Shown here: positions 17,108 to 25,558 of the stretch, in pieces
Layout: the number at the start of each line of letters is the position of its first letter
Numbering within the stretch: the first letter of the stretch is position 1
Origin: Aldehydirespirator sp965116665
Lineage (GTDB): Bacteria; Actinomycetota; Acidimicrobiia; Acidimicrobiales; Aldehydirespiratoraceae
DNA: 64,000 bases
Assembly: GCA_965116665.1 (NCBI GenBank)
Contig: OZ220709.1
Span: forward strand, 1,550,001-1,614,000
Direction: 5' to 3'
Program-made: the position numbers and the translations under genes
Notes under the pieces: generated by a model
What the model was told of the DNA's origin: nothing
Databases searched by the model: none
What the model saw: only the letters and a program-made list of their open reading frames with translations

Positions 17108-18322
17108 CTACCGGGGTGCGACCGCGATCCCGAGAGCTTCGAGCGCCGACGCCGTGCGCTGGGCTGACTCCGCCATCAGGGCGGGGTCGCGCCCGGAGCC
17201 CCGCAGCACGTCGACGATCTCATAGGTGGTGCGATCCACCCAGGTCGGCGTGTGGGCGATGTCGGTCACCCGCCACTGGCCGCTCGCCTCGTCCTCGGTC
17301 ACGGTCAGGTGCACGATCACGCCGTCCTGGGTGGAGACCGGGCACACGTCACAGCTCTCGGGGGACTGGTTCGACAGGAAGTTCCCCATCCCGTACACCA
17401 GGAACTCGTCGCCGACCCGGGTGACGGGCTGCACCACGTGGGCGTGGTGGCCGAGGATCAGGTCGACGTCGGGGGAGGCCAGGATGCGGGGCCCCAGCGT
17501 GGTCTGCAGCTCGTCGGGTGTCGCCTCGTAGTTCTCTCCCCAGTGCATCGACAGCACCACGAAGTCGGCTCCCTCGGCGCGGGCCCGCCTCGCCTCGTCG
17601 AGGATGGTCGCCTCGTCGATCAGGTTGGAGAGGTAGGACTCGTCGTCGGGCAGTTCCCGGTTGGTGAAGCCGTAGCTGTAGGAGAGGTGCGCCACCGTCG
17701 CGTCGCCCGCCTCGACCAGCGTGACCCGGTTGCGGTCCTCCTCCGAGAGGGCCATGCCGGCGTGGGCCACCTGGGCCCGGTCGAGAGCGGAGACCGTGCC
17801 CACGATGCCCTCCTGCCCTGCGTCGGTGGCATGGTTGGAGGCCAGCGAGCAGGTGTCGTAGCCGGCGTATGCGATGGCTGAGGCCAGCTCTCTGGGCACG
17901 ATGAACGCCGGGAAGTACGACAGGCGGGCATTGTTGGGCGACATGGGTGTCTCCACATGGCAGACGGCCAGATCGGCGGATCTGAGGATCGGCGCCACGT
18001 GCACGAACATCGGCGAGAAGTCCCACCCGTCGGCGGTCCGGGCCGCGTCGGCCACGGACTCATGGATGAGCAGGTCGCCGGTGGCGGCGATGGTGAAGCT
18101 CCTTGGACCAGTCTCCGCGGCCGGCGTGGCTGCCGTTTCTTCGTCGGGCTCCTCTGTGGGCGTGTCGTCGACGGTGTCTGGAGGCTCGTCTCCGGTCGTG
18201 ACCTGGTCCGGGCCCGGGTCCGGGGTGTCGCGGTCGATGGCGAGAGAGGCCGCCGAGCCCGCCACGAGCACCAGGAACAGCGCCCAGGCCACTGCTTGCT
18301 CCCGCGGGCGCTGTCTTCTCAT
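17108..18322 (-). CDS. CapA/PgsA-like metallophosphatase-fold protein, membrane-anchored
   Basis: 404 residues. An uncleaved N-terminal membrane segment (AVAWALFLVLVAGSAASLAI, about 11-30) is followed by an acidic Pro/Thr/Glu-rich linker and a CapA domain. Recognisable pieces are FTIAATGDLLIHESV, CHVETPMSP, SLASNHATDAGQEGI, LSMHWGENYEATPDE and DLILGHHAHVVQPV, the residues forming the calcineurin-like metal site. Family members take part in poly-gamma-glutamate or capsule synthesis, but many actinobacterial copies are orphan, and no pgsB or pgsC is nearby. It is 16 bp from the gene upstream in the same direction, so it is probably co-transcribed with the secreted amidohydrolase. Confidence 0.85.
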   Translation of the reverse strand: MRRQRPREQAVAWALFLVLVAGSAASLAIDRDTPDPGPDQVTTGDEPPDTVDDTPTEEPDEETAATPAAETGPRSFTIAATGDLLIHESVADAARTADGWDFSPMFVHVAPILRSADLAVCHVETPMSPNNARLSYFPAFIVPRELASAIAYAGYDTCSLASNHATDAGQEGIVGTVSALDRAQVAHAGMALSEEDRNRVTLVEAGDATVAHLSYSYGFTNRELPDDESYLSNLIDEATILDEARRARAEGADFVVLSMHWGENYEATPDELQTTLGPRILASPDVDLILGHHAHVVQPVTRVGDEFLVYGMGNFLSNQSPESCDVCPVSTQDGVIVHLTVTEDEASGQWRVTDIAHTPTWVDRTTYEIVDVLRGSGRDPALMAESAQRTASALEALGIAVAPR

Positions 18323-18338
18323 GCCGGCTCAGCCAGCC

Positions 18339-20003
18339 TCAGGCGGTGCCGATGTCGGATCGGAGGCCCCTGCCGTTGCGGGCTTCGCTCCGGGCGCCGT
18401 CGGGTGATCGGGCCACACGGCCCTCGACCACCACCCACTGGATGCCCGTGGACTCCTGGGCCGGGTTCTCGATGGTGGAGCGGTCGGCGACGGTTGCCGG
18501 GTCGAACACGGTTATGTCCGCGTCGGCCCCGATTCCCAGGCGGCCCTTGCGCCGGAGGTCGGGGCATCGGCCTTCCAGCAGGTGGGCGGGCTGGATCGTC
18601 ATCTTCGACAGTGCCGTAGGCAGATCGATCACCCCGCGCTCGCGCACGTAGCGGCCCAGCACCCGGCTGAAACACCCGGTGGAGCGGGGATGGTTGTTGT
18701 GGGAGCGGTCGAGGATGGCGTCGCTTCCGACCATCACGAAGTCGGCCTGGAGGGGGAGTTCCACGTCCTCGGGGGACATGGCGAACGCCGCGGTGAGGCT
18801 GTTGTTGGCGTAGGCCGCGTCGAAGGTCTGCTCGGTCAGCCGCTCCGAGGTTCCCGCCACCTGAAGGTCGCGGTAGCTGATGCCGTACTTCTCCTGCCAG
18901 TCCTGGTAGCGGGCCGACTTGAGGTACGTGGCCCAGAACTCGTAGGGGTAGACGCACGCGGTCATGGCCAGGCCCTCGTCGATGGCGTCGTTGATGCGTC
19001 CGAGCGCCTCGGCCATCACTCCGGTGCCGCCGGTGGAGTTGATGTGCTCGACGTGCACGTGGGCTCCGGTCTCGCGGGCTGCTTGCACGAGCTCGCCGAC
19101 TGCCTGCAGGTTGGTGCCTGGAGCGAGGTTGTCGGAGTAGCGGGCGTGGACGCACAGCGGGACCTCGAGGGCCGCGGCCAGCGCGGCGTGGGCCAGCAAG
19201 CCCTCGGCGGTGGTGCCCGGGGTGTACTCGGGCTGCATGTGCAGCCCGACGAAGCCGTTGCGGAGGTCGGTGCGGGCGTCCTCGATGATGGCGTTCAAAG
19301 TGCCGGTGGCTGCGGTGTCGTAGGGCTCCAGCCCGTAGGTCTGGCGGACGAAGGCGTTGTCGTAGGCCCCGCCGAAGTGGATGGGAGAACTCCCGTCGGG
19401 ATGGGCCGCGAACCAGCGGTCAGCGCGGCCGTCGAGGCCGTGCATCCCCAGATTCGCGGTCACGCCGTCGGCCAGCTTGAACCACTCGCCATAGCCGTTG
19501 GGGCTGTACGACAGGATGTCGATGAACCCCGGCGACACCACCAGACCGGTGGCGTCGATGGTCTCGGACGCCTGCAACGGCGCTGCCTCGGATCCAGCGG
19601 CGATGGCGGAGACGGTCGAGCCGCTGACGCCGATGCTGGCCACGTAGTCGAAACCCGAAGCGGGATCGATCACGCGGCCGCCGACGATGGCCAGGTCGAA
19701 GACGTGATCGGGGCCGAGGGCGGCCGACTCGTCAAGCACCGGAATCTCCGGCGGCTGATCAGGCGGTGCCGGCTCGGAGACGGCGGTCACCGGCGCCGAG
19801 CCCGTGTCAGGCGGTGCCGGCTCGGGCTCAGGATCGCCGGGCTCGGTCCGAGTCCCGGAGGGCGAACCGGCACCCGGGTCGGCACCCGGACCGGTGCCCG
19901 AGCCGAACCGGCGGAGCACGGCCACGTTGGTGACTCCGAAGCCCAGCGCGAGCAGCAGGCGGCGTCGGGCTACGGATCCGACGGTGGGTTTCGGCCCGTT
20001 CAC
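18339..20003 (-). CDS. secreted D-aminoacylase-like amidohydrolase lacking the HxH metal motif
   Basis: 554 residues. The N-terminus has ARRRLLLALGFGVTNVAVL, a twin-arginine-like export signal, then a Pro/Glu/Gly-rich linker to about residue 95. The amidohydrolase part begins FDLAIVGGRVIDPASGFDYV and reaches VVSPGFIDILSYSPN. At this point N-acyl-D-amino-acid deacylases normally read PGFIDxHxH, so both first metal His are replaced. Later family features remain: VHVEHINSTGG, SDAILDRSHNNHPR, VLGRYVRERGVIDL and KMTIQPAHLLEG. A mononuclear site or altered chemistry is possible. The end GADADITVFDP is the usual C-terminal sandwich. It is probably co-transcribed with the CapA-like gene downstream. 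Confidence 0.82.
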   Translation of the reverse strand: MNGPKPTVGSVARRRLLLALGFGVTNVAVLRRFGSGTGPGADPGAGSPSGTRTEPGDPEPEPAPPDTGSAPVTAVSEPAPPDQPPEIPVLDESAALGPDHVFDLAIVGGRVIDPASGFDYVASIGVSGSTVSAIAAGSEAAPLQASETIDATGLVVSPGFIDILSYSPNGYGEWFKLADGVTANLGMHGLDGRADRWFAAHPDGSSPIHFGGAYDNAFVRQTYGLEPYDTAATGTLNAIIEDARTDLRNGFVGLHMQPEYTPGTTAEGLLAHAALAAALEVPLCVHARYSDNLAPGTNLQAVGELVQAARETGAHVHVEHINSTGGTGVMAEALGRINDAIDEGLAMTACVYPYEFWATYLKSARYQDWQEKYGISYRDLQVAGTSERLTEQTFDAAYANNSLTAAFAMSPEDVELPLQADFVMVGSDAILDRSHNNHPRSTGCFSRVLGRYVRERGVIDLPTALSKMTIQPAHLLEGRCPDLRRKGRLGIGADADITVFDPATVADRSTIENPAQESTGIQWVVVEGRVARSPDGARSEARNGRGLRSDIGTA

Positions 20004-20103
20004 GGCCGGTCAGCATAACGGCGGCCCCTCTGGCGGCTCATGAGCCCGGCGCAGCCCGCCGGCCCGCCCTCCGGCTCGGTTTCTCGCTGGCCAGGGGTGT
20101 GAC

Positions 20104-20333
20104 AGTCATGATGTGGGGGTCAGTGGTCGGGGCTCGGATCTGACCCTGGGTGTGACGGGCCTTGTGCCTTTCCGATGATCTGTCGGTTCGGTGTCCCGGC
20201 TGCTGGCGCGCACCGACCGGTCGGGCGGACGTGACCTCATAGGAGCCTTGGGAAGACCACCTTGACTGTCCTGTCCGCCGTCCCGGCCGGTGGTGCCGAC
20301 CCCACTGGCTAGCAAGGAAGGCAGGGATTCATC
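20104..20333 (+). ncRNA. structured leader of the IS110 element, candidate bridge RNA region
   Basis: This 230-bp non-coding stretch lies directly 5' of the IS110 transposase. It contains a stem GGGTCAG (20117-20123) with CTGACCC (20140-20146), a TCGGTG/CACCGA pair around 20184-20216, and a perfect palindrome CCGACCGGTCGG near 20214-20225. ATAGGAGC at 20239-20246 recurs just after the transposase stop at 21574-21581. IS110-family elements are known to express a bridge RNA from a non-coding end that pairs with donor and target DNA. The shared octamer fits a donor guide, but loop assignment is inference, and the exact RNA ends cannot be set by eye. Confidence 0.4.
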
Positions 20334-21563
20334 ATGACCGATCAACTCGTCGGCATCTACGGCGGTGTCGACACGCACAAGGACCAGCACGTGGCCGCGG
20401 TCATTGACCACACGGGCCGGATCGTCGAGGTCGGCTCCTTTGGTGCTGATCTGGCGGGGTATCGCAGCCTCGAGGCGTGGATGCGGTCCTTGGGGCCGAT
20501 CGTCAAGGTCGGTGTGGAGGGCACCAGTTCCTATGGGGTGGGGCTTGCCCGCCATCTGGTGGGCGCCGGTGTCGAGGTGGTGGAGGTGATCCGGCCGAAC
20601 CGCCAGGTGCGGCGCCGGCGCGGCAAGTCCGACACCGTGGATGCCGAGGCCGCGGCGCGCGCCGCGCTCAGCGGCGACGCCACAGCGGTGCCCAAAGGCA
20701 ACGACGGCACAGTGGAGTCGATCCGGGCGCTGCGGGTCGCGTTGTGCTCGACACGGGCCCATCGCACCCGCATCTCCAACCAGATCGGCGATCTCATCAC
20801 CACCGCCCCCCAGCAGTTGCGCGCCGGTCTGGAGCCGCTCAGCGCCGCTGTGCGGGTGCGGCGCTGCGCCCGGTTCCGTCCCGGCGACCTCGCCGAGCCC
20901 GCAGAGGCCACCAAGGCCGCCCTGCGCACCCTGGCCCGCCAGCACCAGGTGCTCGACGCCGACCTCGCCGAGCTGCGCAGCCACCTCGACGAGCTCACCG
21001 CGGCCGCCAACCCGGCGCTGCGCGCCGCCAAAGGCATCGGCCCAGACACCGCGGCGATCCTGCTCATCGCGGCGGGCGACAACCCACAGCGGCTCCAAAG
21101 CGACGCCTCCTTCGCCGCGCTGTGCGGCGCCAGCCCCGTGGAGGCCTCCTCGGGCAAGATCACCCGCCACCGCCTCAACACAGGCGGCAACCGCCAAGCC
21201 AACCACGCCCTGTGGCGCATCGCCATGGTCCGGCTCTCCACCGACCCGGCCACCCGCGCCTACGCCCAACGCCGCCACACCGAAGGCAAGACCCGCCGCG
21301 AGACCATCCGCTGCCTCAAGCGCTACATCGCCCGCGAGGTCTACCGGCTGCTCACCAACCCCCAACCCGCCGCCAACACCACCAACACCACCAACAACAT
21401 GCGAACACAGCGCCAACAAGCCGGAGCCACCCTCCAACACGCCGCCGACTGCCTCAACACCTGGCCCAGCACCATCTCCAGAATCGAACACGGCAAAACA
21501 CCCAACCACCACCTCGTGCCCGCCTACCGAAACTGGCTCAACACCCAAACCCCCGCCGCTTGA
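20334..21563 (+). CDS. IS110-family transposase (DEDD recombinase)
   Basis: 409 residues. The N-terminal RuvC-like DEDD domain shows Asp13 (GGVDTHKDQH), Glu62 (VEGTSSYG) and Asp100/Asp103 (KSDTVDAEAAA). The C-terminal transposase domain has AAKGIGPDTAAILL, FAALCGASPVEASSG and TGGNRQANHAL, including the Ser-rich catalytic loop. After the usual end (IRCLKRYIAREVYRLL) there is a tail of about 60 residues, Asn/Thr-rich and then XRE-like HTH (WPSTISRIEHGK), a C-terminal extension also found on other actinobacterial IS110 proteins as far as I recall. No frameshift is seen, so the element may be active. An AAGGAAGG at 20314-20321 is a good ribosome site. Confidence 0.93.
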   Translation: MTDQLVGIYGGVDTHKDQHVAAVIDHTGRIVEVGSFGADLAGYRSLEAWMRSLGPIVKVGVEGTSSYGVGLARHLVGAGVEVVEVIRPNRQVRRRRGKSDTVDAEAAARAALSGDATAVPKGNDGTVESIRALRVALCSTRAHRTRISNQIGDLITTAPQQLRAGLEPLSAAVRVRRCARFRPGDLAEPAEATKAALRTLARQHQVLDADLAELRSHLDELTAAANPALRAAKGIGPDTAAILLIAAGDNPQRLQSDASFAALCGASPVEASSGKITRHRLNTGGNRQANHALWRIAMVRLSTDPATRAYAQRRHTEGKTRRETIRCLKRYIAREVYRLLTNPQPAANTTNTTNNMRTQRQQAGATLQHAADCLNTWPSTISRIEHGKTPNHHLVPAYRNWLNTQTPAA

Positions 21564-21693
21564 CTTGACACATATAGGAGCATCACCAGGGCGTGATTGT
21601 TCCGTGATGGGCGCGGCAGGGGGCCGCGTCACGGCATGGCTAGGCGCGGCGATGGAGTGAGGTGGGCGCGCCGGCGCCGGCTCGCCCACCAGG

Positions 21694-22311
21694 TCAGGAC
21701 GAGTGTGCCGCGATCAGGTCGTCGACCGAGTCCCAGCCGTCGAACAGCAGGTTCACGCCCGCATGCTGCATGACGGACCGGTTCCAGGGCTGGGGCAGAA
21801 GCCATACCGGCTTGTCGGCCTCGGCCAGCCGCTGTGTCCGGCGGGGAGCGTCATCCACCCAGACGTCGGCGTCGATCGATACGGGGTCGTCAGTGAACAC
21901 CACGTCGTCGTCGCCGATTCCCAGGTGTGGCTGCGCCGCGAACCACTGGCGCGCGATGCTGCGGGTCTGTTCCTGGTCGTCGGGGTTGTCGCCCACCATG
22001 CGGTCCCGCCTGGTGACGGCCAACACCCGGAAGCCGGCCGACTGCAGCCTGGCGATCCCGGCATCCGCGCCCTCGACAAGCTTGAGCCGACCGGACATCG
22101 GAGACAGCAGGAACTCGCGGATGGTCGCGGCTGGATCGGTGACATCCCATTCCGACAGGTCCCAGGACACGTTGAGGGCCAGTTGCCGGTCGGCGACCGC
22201 GTGGCGGGCGGCGACGTGGGCTCGCAGGCCCTTGACCCAGTTCGCTATGACTCCGTCCATGGTCACCGCCACGGACTTCGAGTTGGATGATGCAGATGAC
22301 GGGGGTGGCAT
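21694..22311 (-). CDS. HAD-superfamily 5'(3')-deoxyribonucleotidase-like protein with altered nucleophile position
   Basis: About 205 residues from the ATG at 22311; an in-frame ATG at 22383 would add 24. It resembles the NT5C (deoxyribonucleotidase) branch of HAD phosphatases. Motif I normally reads DxDGVxAxW/F, but here it is VTMDGVIANW, so the nucleophilic Asp position holds Thr. Motif II-like LAVTRRDRM and motif III-like DADVWVDDAPRRT are present. Loss of the nucleophile suggests a non-phosphatase role or a degenerate gene; a sequencing error would need two changed bases. No Shine-Dalgarno is obvious at any candidate start. It lies just right of the IS110 element and points toward it. Confidence 0.6.
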   Translation of the reverse strand: MPPPSSASSNSKSVAVTMDGVIANWVKGLRAHVAARHAVADRQLALNVSWDLSEWDVTDPAATIREFLLSPMSGRLKLVEGADAGIARLQSAGFRVLAVTRRDRMVGDNPDDQEQTRSIARQWFAAQPHLGIGDDDVVFTDDPVSIDADVWVDDAPRRTQRLAEADKPVWLLPQPWNRSVMQHAGVNLLFDGWDSVDDLIAAHSS

Positions 22312-22454
22312 GTGGTGGCAGTCTAACGACCGGTTTGCCAACCGCCGACCCGCCCGGGGCCTGACGCTGGGAGTGTCCGGCAACGGGCAGGTCGCGCTAC
22401 GCCTGTATTTGATCGACTATATGATGTTTCCCAGCGCTTGCGGACGGAGATCCC

Positions 22455-24122
22455 ATGTCTGAAACATCGGGCGACCTCATAGGACGCCGTGTCATTACCG
22501 ACGCGATCGGCGCGGCCGGGATCGGAACGGTGTTCACGGTCGCAGGAGGCCATTTCCTGCCCACCTATCACGAACTCGGGCGGGCCGGCATTCCCCGCGT
22601 CGTCGCGGCCCGGCACGAGCAGGGAGCGGGCTACATGGCTTCCGGATTCGCCCTGGCCAGCGGCCGGCCCGGCGTGGTCATGTCGGGCGCCCCCGGCCCG
22701 GGAGCCACCAACCTCGTCACCGCGGTGGCCAACGCTAAGGCCGACTCGATCCCGCTGCTGGTGCTCACTGCTCAGGTTGACCGTCGGTACGTACACCGCA
22801 ACATCCTTCAGTACTGCGACAACGTCGGGCTGTTCGCTCCGTTCTGCAAGAGGTCCGTGCAGGCGGCATCCCTCGACGAGGTGCCCAACCTCATCGCCAC
22901 CGGCATGCAGGTGGCCGCGTCGGGGCGGCCCGGGCCGGTGCATGTCTCACTTCCCCAGAACCTTCAGGCCGGCACCTCGGACCGGGCCGTCGGGCCCCTC
23001 TCATCGGCGGTGGAGTCAGGCACCGCACCGGCTGAGTCAGTAATCGATGAGCTCCTCACTCGTCTCGACGGCTCGAAACGGCCTGCTGTTCTCGCCGGTC
23101 ACGGGGTGATCCGCAGTGGCGGCAGCAACGCGCTGCGAGAGCTTTGCGAGCGGCTCGGCGCCCCCGTCGCCACCAGCCGTTCCGGCATTGGCAGTATCTC
23201 CACCGACCATAGGTTCAGCGTCGGGATGCTCGGCTTCTACGGAACGGAGACAGCCCGCGAGGCCATCGGCTCTGCCGACCTGGTGATCGTCGCGGGATGC
23301 GCGCTCGGAGAGCAGACGACCTTCGGCTGGCGCCCCGATCTGTTCGCCGACGGGACGCTGCTGGTACAGATCGATGCGGACCCCTCCCAGATCAACCGGG
23401 TCTACGGGACGGATCAGGGCATCGTGGGCAGCGCGGGCGCGGTGTTGGAGGCTCTCGTCGGCCGGGTCGGCCAGCGTGAGCCGTGGTACCCCCGCAGACC
23501 GTCGCGCACCGGGCCGCAGAACGATCCTGCTCGTGGGCTCAGCGCGGCCACGGTGATCGATGCGCTCAACCGGTGCGGGCCCGACGGCATGGTGGTCTCT
23601 GCTGACATCGGCAACCACCGGCTCTGGGTCTGCGAGCAGCTCGATGTGACCAGACCGGAGGGACTGCTTCAGTCCTGCGAGTTCGATGCCATGGGGTTCA
23701 GCCTGCCGGCCGCCATCGGCGCGGCCGTGGCTCTGGAGGGAGCCCCGGTCATAGCCATCGCAGGAGACGGAGGATTCGTTCACACGATGGGCGAGCTGGC
23801 CGTCGCCCGAGATCTGAACCTGCCGGTATTGGCTGTGGTCTTCGTCGATGGAGCCCTCGGGATCCTGCGCCACCAGGCCGAGGCCATGTACGGAGAAGCC
23901 CACTTCGTGCGCCTTGGCCCCATCGACTTCGCTGCGGTGGCGCAGGCCTTCGGAATCGAGGCTCGCAAGGTGGGAGACCGGCGCGAGGTCGATGCCTCAC
24001 TCGAGTGGGCCATGTCGATGGGAGGGCCGGCCCTGCTCGCGGTCGAGATCGATCCGGAGGAGGTCTTCCCGCCGCTGCGAACGAAGATCGAGCAGCGCAA
24101 GATCGACCTCATGGGCCGGTAG
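22455..24122 (+). CDS. thiamine-pyrophosphate-dependent enzyme (acetolactate-synthase-like fold)
   Basis: 555 residues with the three TPP-enzyme domains: a PYR domain with the catalytic Glu in ARHEQGAGYMASGFA, a central FAD/CoA-type domain (NALRELCERLGAPVATS) and a PP domain with IAGDGGFVHTMGEL followed 27 residues after the Asp by VFVDG, where the Asp takes the Mg/N ligand position. Such proteins are acetolactate synthases, decarboxylases or sulfoacetaldehyde/oxalyl-type enzymes; no ACT regulatory subunit is adjacent, so a biosynthetic AHAS is unlikely. A GGAGAT at 22445-22450 precedes the ATG. A DUF1185 gene follows in the same direction. In context it probably decarboxylates or cleaves a 2-oxo acid from a catabolic pathway. 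Confidence 0.88.
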   Translation: MSETSGDLIGRRVITDAIGAAGIGTVFTVAGGHFLPTYHELGRAGIPRVVAARHEQGAGYMASGFALASGRPGVVMSGAPGPGATNLVTAVANAKADSIPLLVLTAQVDRRYVHRNILQYCDNVGLFAPFCKRSVQAASLDEVPNLIATGMQVAASGRPGPVHVSLPQNLQAGTSDRAVGPLSSAVESGTAPAESVIDELLTRLDGSKRPAVLAGHGVIRSGGSNALRELCERLGAPVATSRSGIGSISTDHRFSVGMLGFYGTETAREAIGSADLVIVAGCALGEQTTFGWRPDLFADGTLLVQIDADPSQINRVYGTDQGIVGSAGAVLEALVGRVGQREPWYPRRPSRTGPQNDPARGLSAATVIDALNRCGPDGMVVSADIGNHRLWVCEQLDVTRPEGLLQSCEFDAMGFSLPAAIGAAVALEGAPVIAIAGDGGFVHTMGELAVARDLNLPVLAVVFVDGALGILRHQAEAMYGEAHFVRLGPIDFAAVAQAFGIEARKVGDRREVDASLEWAMSMGGPALLAVEIDPEEVFPPLRTKIEQRKIDLMGR

Positions 24123-24180
24123 CCGGCACCGCTCAGCGTCCGACACTCCGTTCCGAGCCCATCGCTGACCAGGAGGCCAC

Positions 24181-24753
24181 ATGCAGGGGATCCGCAAGAT
24201 TCACACCGCGATCGACGAGGTTCTCCTGGAGGGCGGCCGTGCCGTCGATCCGCACCTGACGACGGTGATCGTGGCCGCGGTCATGCCCAATCCCTGGGCC
24301 GGCCTCCCCTTCGTGGAGGATCTGCATCCCGACATCTGTGGCTTTGCCCACGACCTCGGCGATCTCCTGGCCGAGCGCCTGGTGGACGCCCTCGGATCGC
24401 CAGAGGCGCTGGAGGCGTACGGGAAGTCCTCGGTGGTGGGAGTCGACGGTGAGATCGAGCACGCCAACGCCATGGTCCACACTCTGATGTTCGGCGATCC
24501 CATCCGTGTCCGGGCCGGTGCCTCCAGCACGCTGGTGTTCACCAACACCCGGGGCGGCCCCGGCGCGCCGATCGTCGTGCCCATGGTCCACAAGGAGGAG
24601 ATGCTGAGGCGGACGCACTATCACACCGCTCAAACGGCTATCGCCGACGCTCCCCGGGCCAACGAGGTGATCGTGGCGCTTGCGGGAGCCAGCCGCGGCC
24701 GACCCTTTCCCCGGATAGGGCACCGGGACCTCGACCAGCCCCATCGCGTGTAG
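24181..24753 (+). CDS. DUF1185 / amino-acid-synthesis-family (PF06684-like) protein
   Basis: 190 residues beginning MQGIRKIHTAIDEVLLEGG. The regions TTVIVAAVMPNPWAG, AYGKSSVVGVDGEIEHANAM and APIVVPMVHKEEMLRRTHYHTAQ are those of the DUF1185 family. Its annotated amino-acid-synthesis role is weakly founded; members commonly sit in operons for breakdown of nitrogenous or ring compounds. It begins 58 bp after the TPP enzyme and an AGGAGG lies at 24171-24176. It is transcribed convergently with the GntR regulator. No catalytic residues can be named confidently. Confidence 0.75.
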   Translation: MQGIRKIHTAIDEVLLEGGRAVDPHLTTVIVAAVMPNPWAGLPFVEDLHPDICGFAHDLGDLLAERLVDALGSPEALEAYGKSSVVGVDGEIEHANAMVHTLMFGDPIRVRAGASSTLVFTNTRGGPGAPIVVPMVHKEEMLRRTHYHTAQTAIADAPRANEVIVALAGASRGRPFPRIGHRDLDQPHRV

Positions 24754-24788
24754 GCAGCGCCTGGCGGCTCAGGGCCGCGCCGGAGGGC

Positions 24789-25466
24789 TCAGGCTGACTG
24801 CTGGGCGGTCTCGTTTCCCGCCACTGCGATCGCCTCAGCCAGCGCCGCGATGGCGTGAGCCCTGTGCATGTGGCTCTCGTCGAGGAAGGTGTCGACGTCC
24901 TTGTCGGCGACCGCCTGCATCATCCTGTGATGCTGGTCGTGAACCAGCCGCCGGTTCTCGGGCGACATCAGGTAGCGCACGCGATAGCGGTCCGAGGAGT
25001 CCCATAGGATTCGCAGGACTCGCACCAGCTGAGGCATCTCCGCCGCCTCGAACACGGTGAAGTGGAACCGCCGGTTCACCGCGGTCAGTGAGACGACATC
25101 CTCCTGCACCTCGTCCATCTCGTGGACGATCTCCCGGAGGCGGACCACGGTGTCAGCCCCCAGGCGCGGGATCGCTCTGCGGACGGCCTCCGTCTCGAGG
25201 AGTTCCCGGATCCGGTAGATGTCGATGAGATCGTCCATGTCGAGGGTCGCCACCACATAGCCCCGGTGGGGCCGGTAGTGAACATGTCCCTCGCCTTCGA
25301 GGATCCTCAGGGCTTCCCGCACCGGCACAGCCGACACGCCGAGTTCCTCTCCCAGCGCGTCCGGACGGATGGATTCTCCCGGCGCCAGCCGGCCGTCGAG
25401 GAGCTGCTGGCGGATCTCCGCGAGCACTGCCTCCTGGGCGGTCTTGGGCCTCTCGAATGAACTCAC
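24789..25466 (-). CDS. GntR-family transcriptional regulator (FCD/FadR-like)
   Basis: 225 residues, GTG start. An N-terminal winged-helix DNA-binding domain (AEIRQQLLDGRLAPGESI, then LGEELGVSAVPVREALRIL) is joined to an all-helical FCD effector domain (YRIRELLETEAVRRAI, NRRFHFTVFEAAE and DQHHRMMQAV), whose Asp/His residues usually bind a metal and a carboxylate ligand. It is divergent from the transporter operon starting at 25559, with the promoter at 25497-25525 lying in the shared 92-bp gap. It most likely represses the transporter and degradative genes until its carboxylic-acid ligand appears; this is inference. Confidence 0.9.
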   Translation of the reverse strand: MSSFERPKTAQEAVLAEIRQQLLDGRLAPGESIRPDALGEELGVSAVPVREALRILEGEGHVHYRPHRGYVVATLDMDDLIDIYRIRELLETEAVRRAIPRLGADTVVRLREIVHEMDEVQEDVVSLTAVNRRFHFTVFEAAEMPQLVRVLRILWDSSDRYRVRYLMSPENRRLVHDQHHRMMQAVADKDVDTFLDESHMHRAHAIAALAEAIAVAGNETAQQSA

Positions 25467-25496
25467 AGCGCACCATCATGCCACGAGCACGCGGAG

Positions 25497-25525
25497 TTGA
25501 CATCCGATTGACGATTTCCTATAGG
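25497..25525 (+). promoter_or_regulatory. sigma-70-type promoter of the transporter operon
   Basis: A consensus -35 TTGACA (25497-25502) is separated by exactly 17 bp from TATAGG (25520-25525). A strong GGAGGGAG ribosome site (25545-25552) and the ATG of the binding-protein gene (25559) follow. It lies in the divergent gap with the GntR gene, so it is the likely target of repression. Confidence 0.7.
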
Positions 25526-25558
25526 GTTTTGCTGTCTCAACGGCGGAGGGAGACCATC

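Larger units (their letters stand above)
20104..21590 (+). mobile_element. IS110-family insertion sequence (limits approximate)
   Basis: The element consists of the structured left non-coding region, one intact transposase gene and a short right end. IS110 elements usually lack long terminal inverted repeats and make no target duplication, so boundaries are set from the non-coding RNA-like region and from the octamer ATAGGAGC found on both sides of the transposase gene (20239-20246 and 21574-21581). The true edges may differ by tens of bases. It inserted between the secreted amidohydrolase and the HAD-type gene, both transcribed leftward. Confidence 0.6.

Noticed and set aside
18582..20018. 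478-codon plus-strand frame
   Set aside because: Antisense of the secreted amidohydrolase, composition-driven (Gly/Val-rich), no recognisable domain.
22473..22484. 12-base match (GACCTCATAGGA) between the IS110 leader at 20233 and the TPP gene
   Set aside because: Short exact matches of this length are expected by chance in 64 kb and this one lies in coding sequence.
23760..23860. Loss of the TPP NN motif in the acetolactate-synthase-like protein
   Set aside because: The residue at the magnesium-ligand position is Asp, which is common in this superfamily, so cofactor binding is probably intact.
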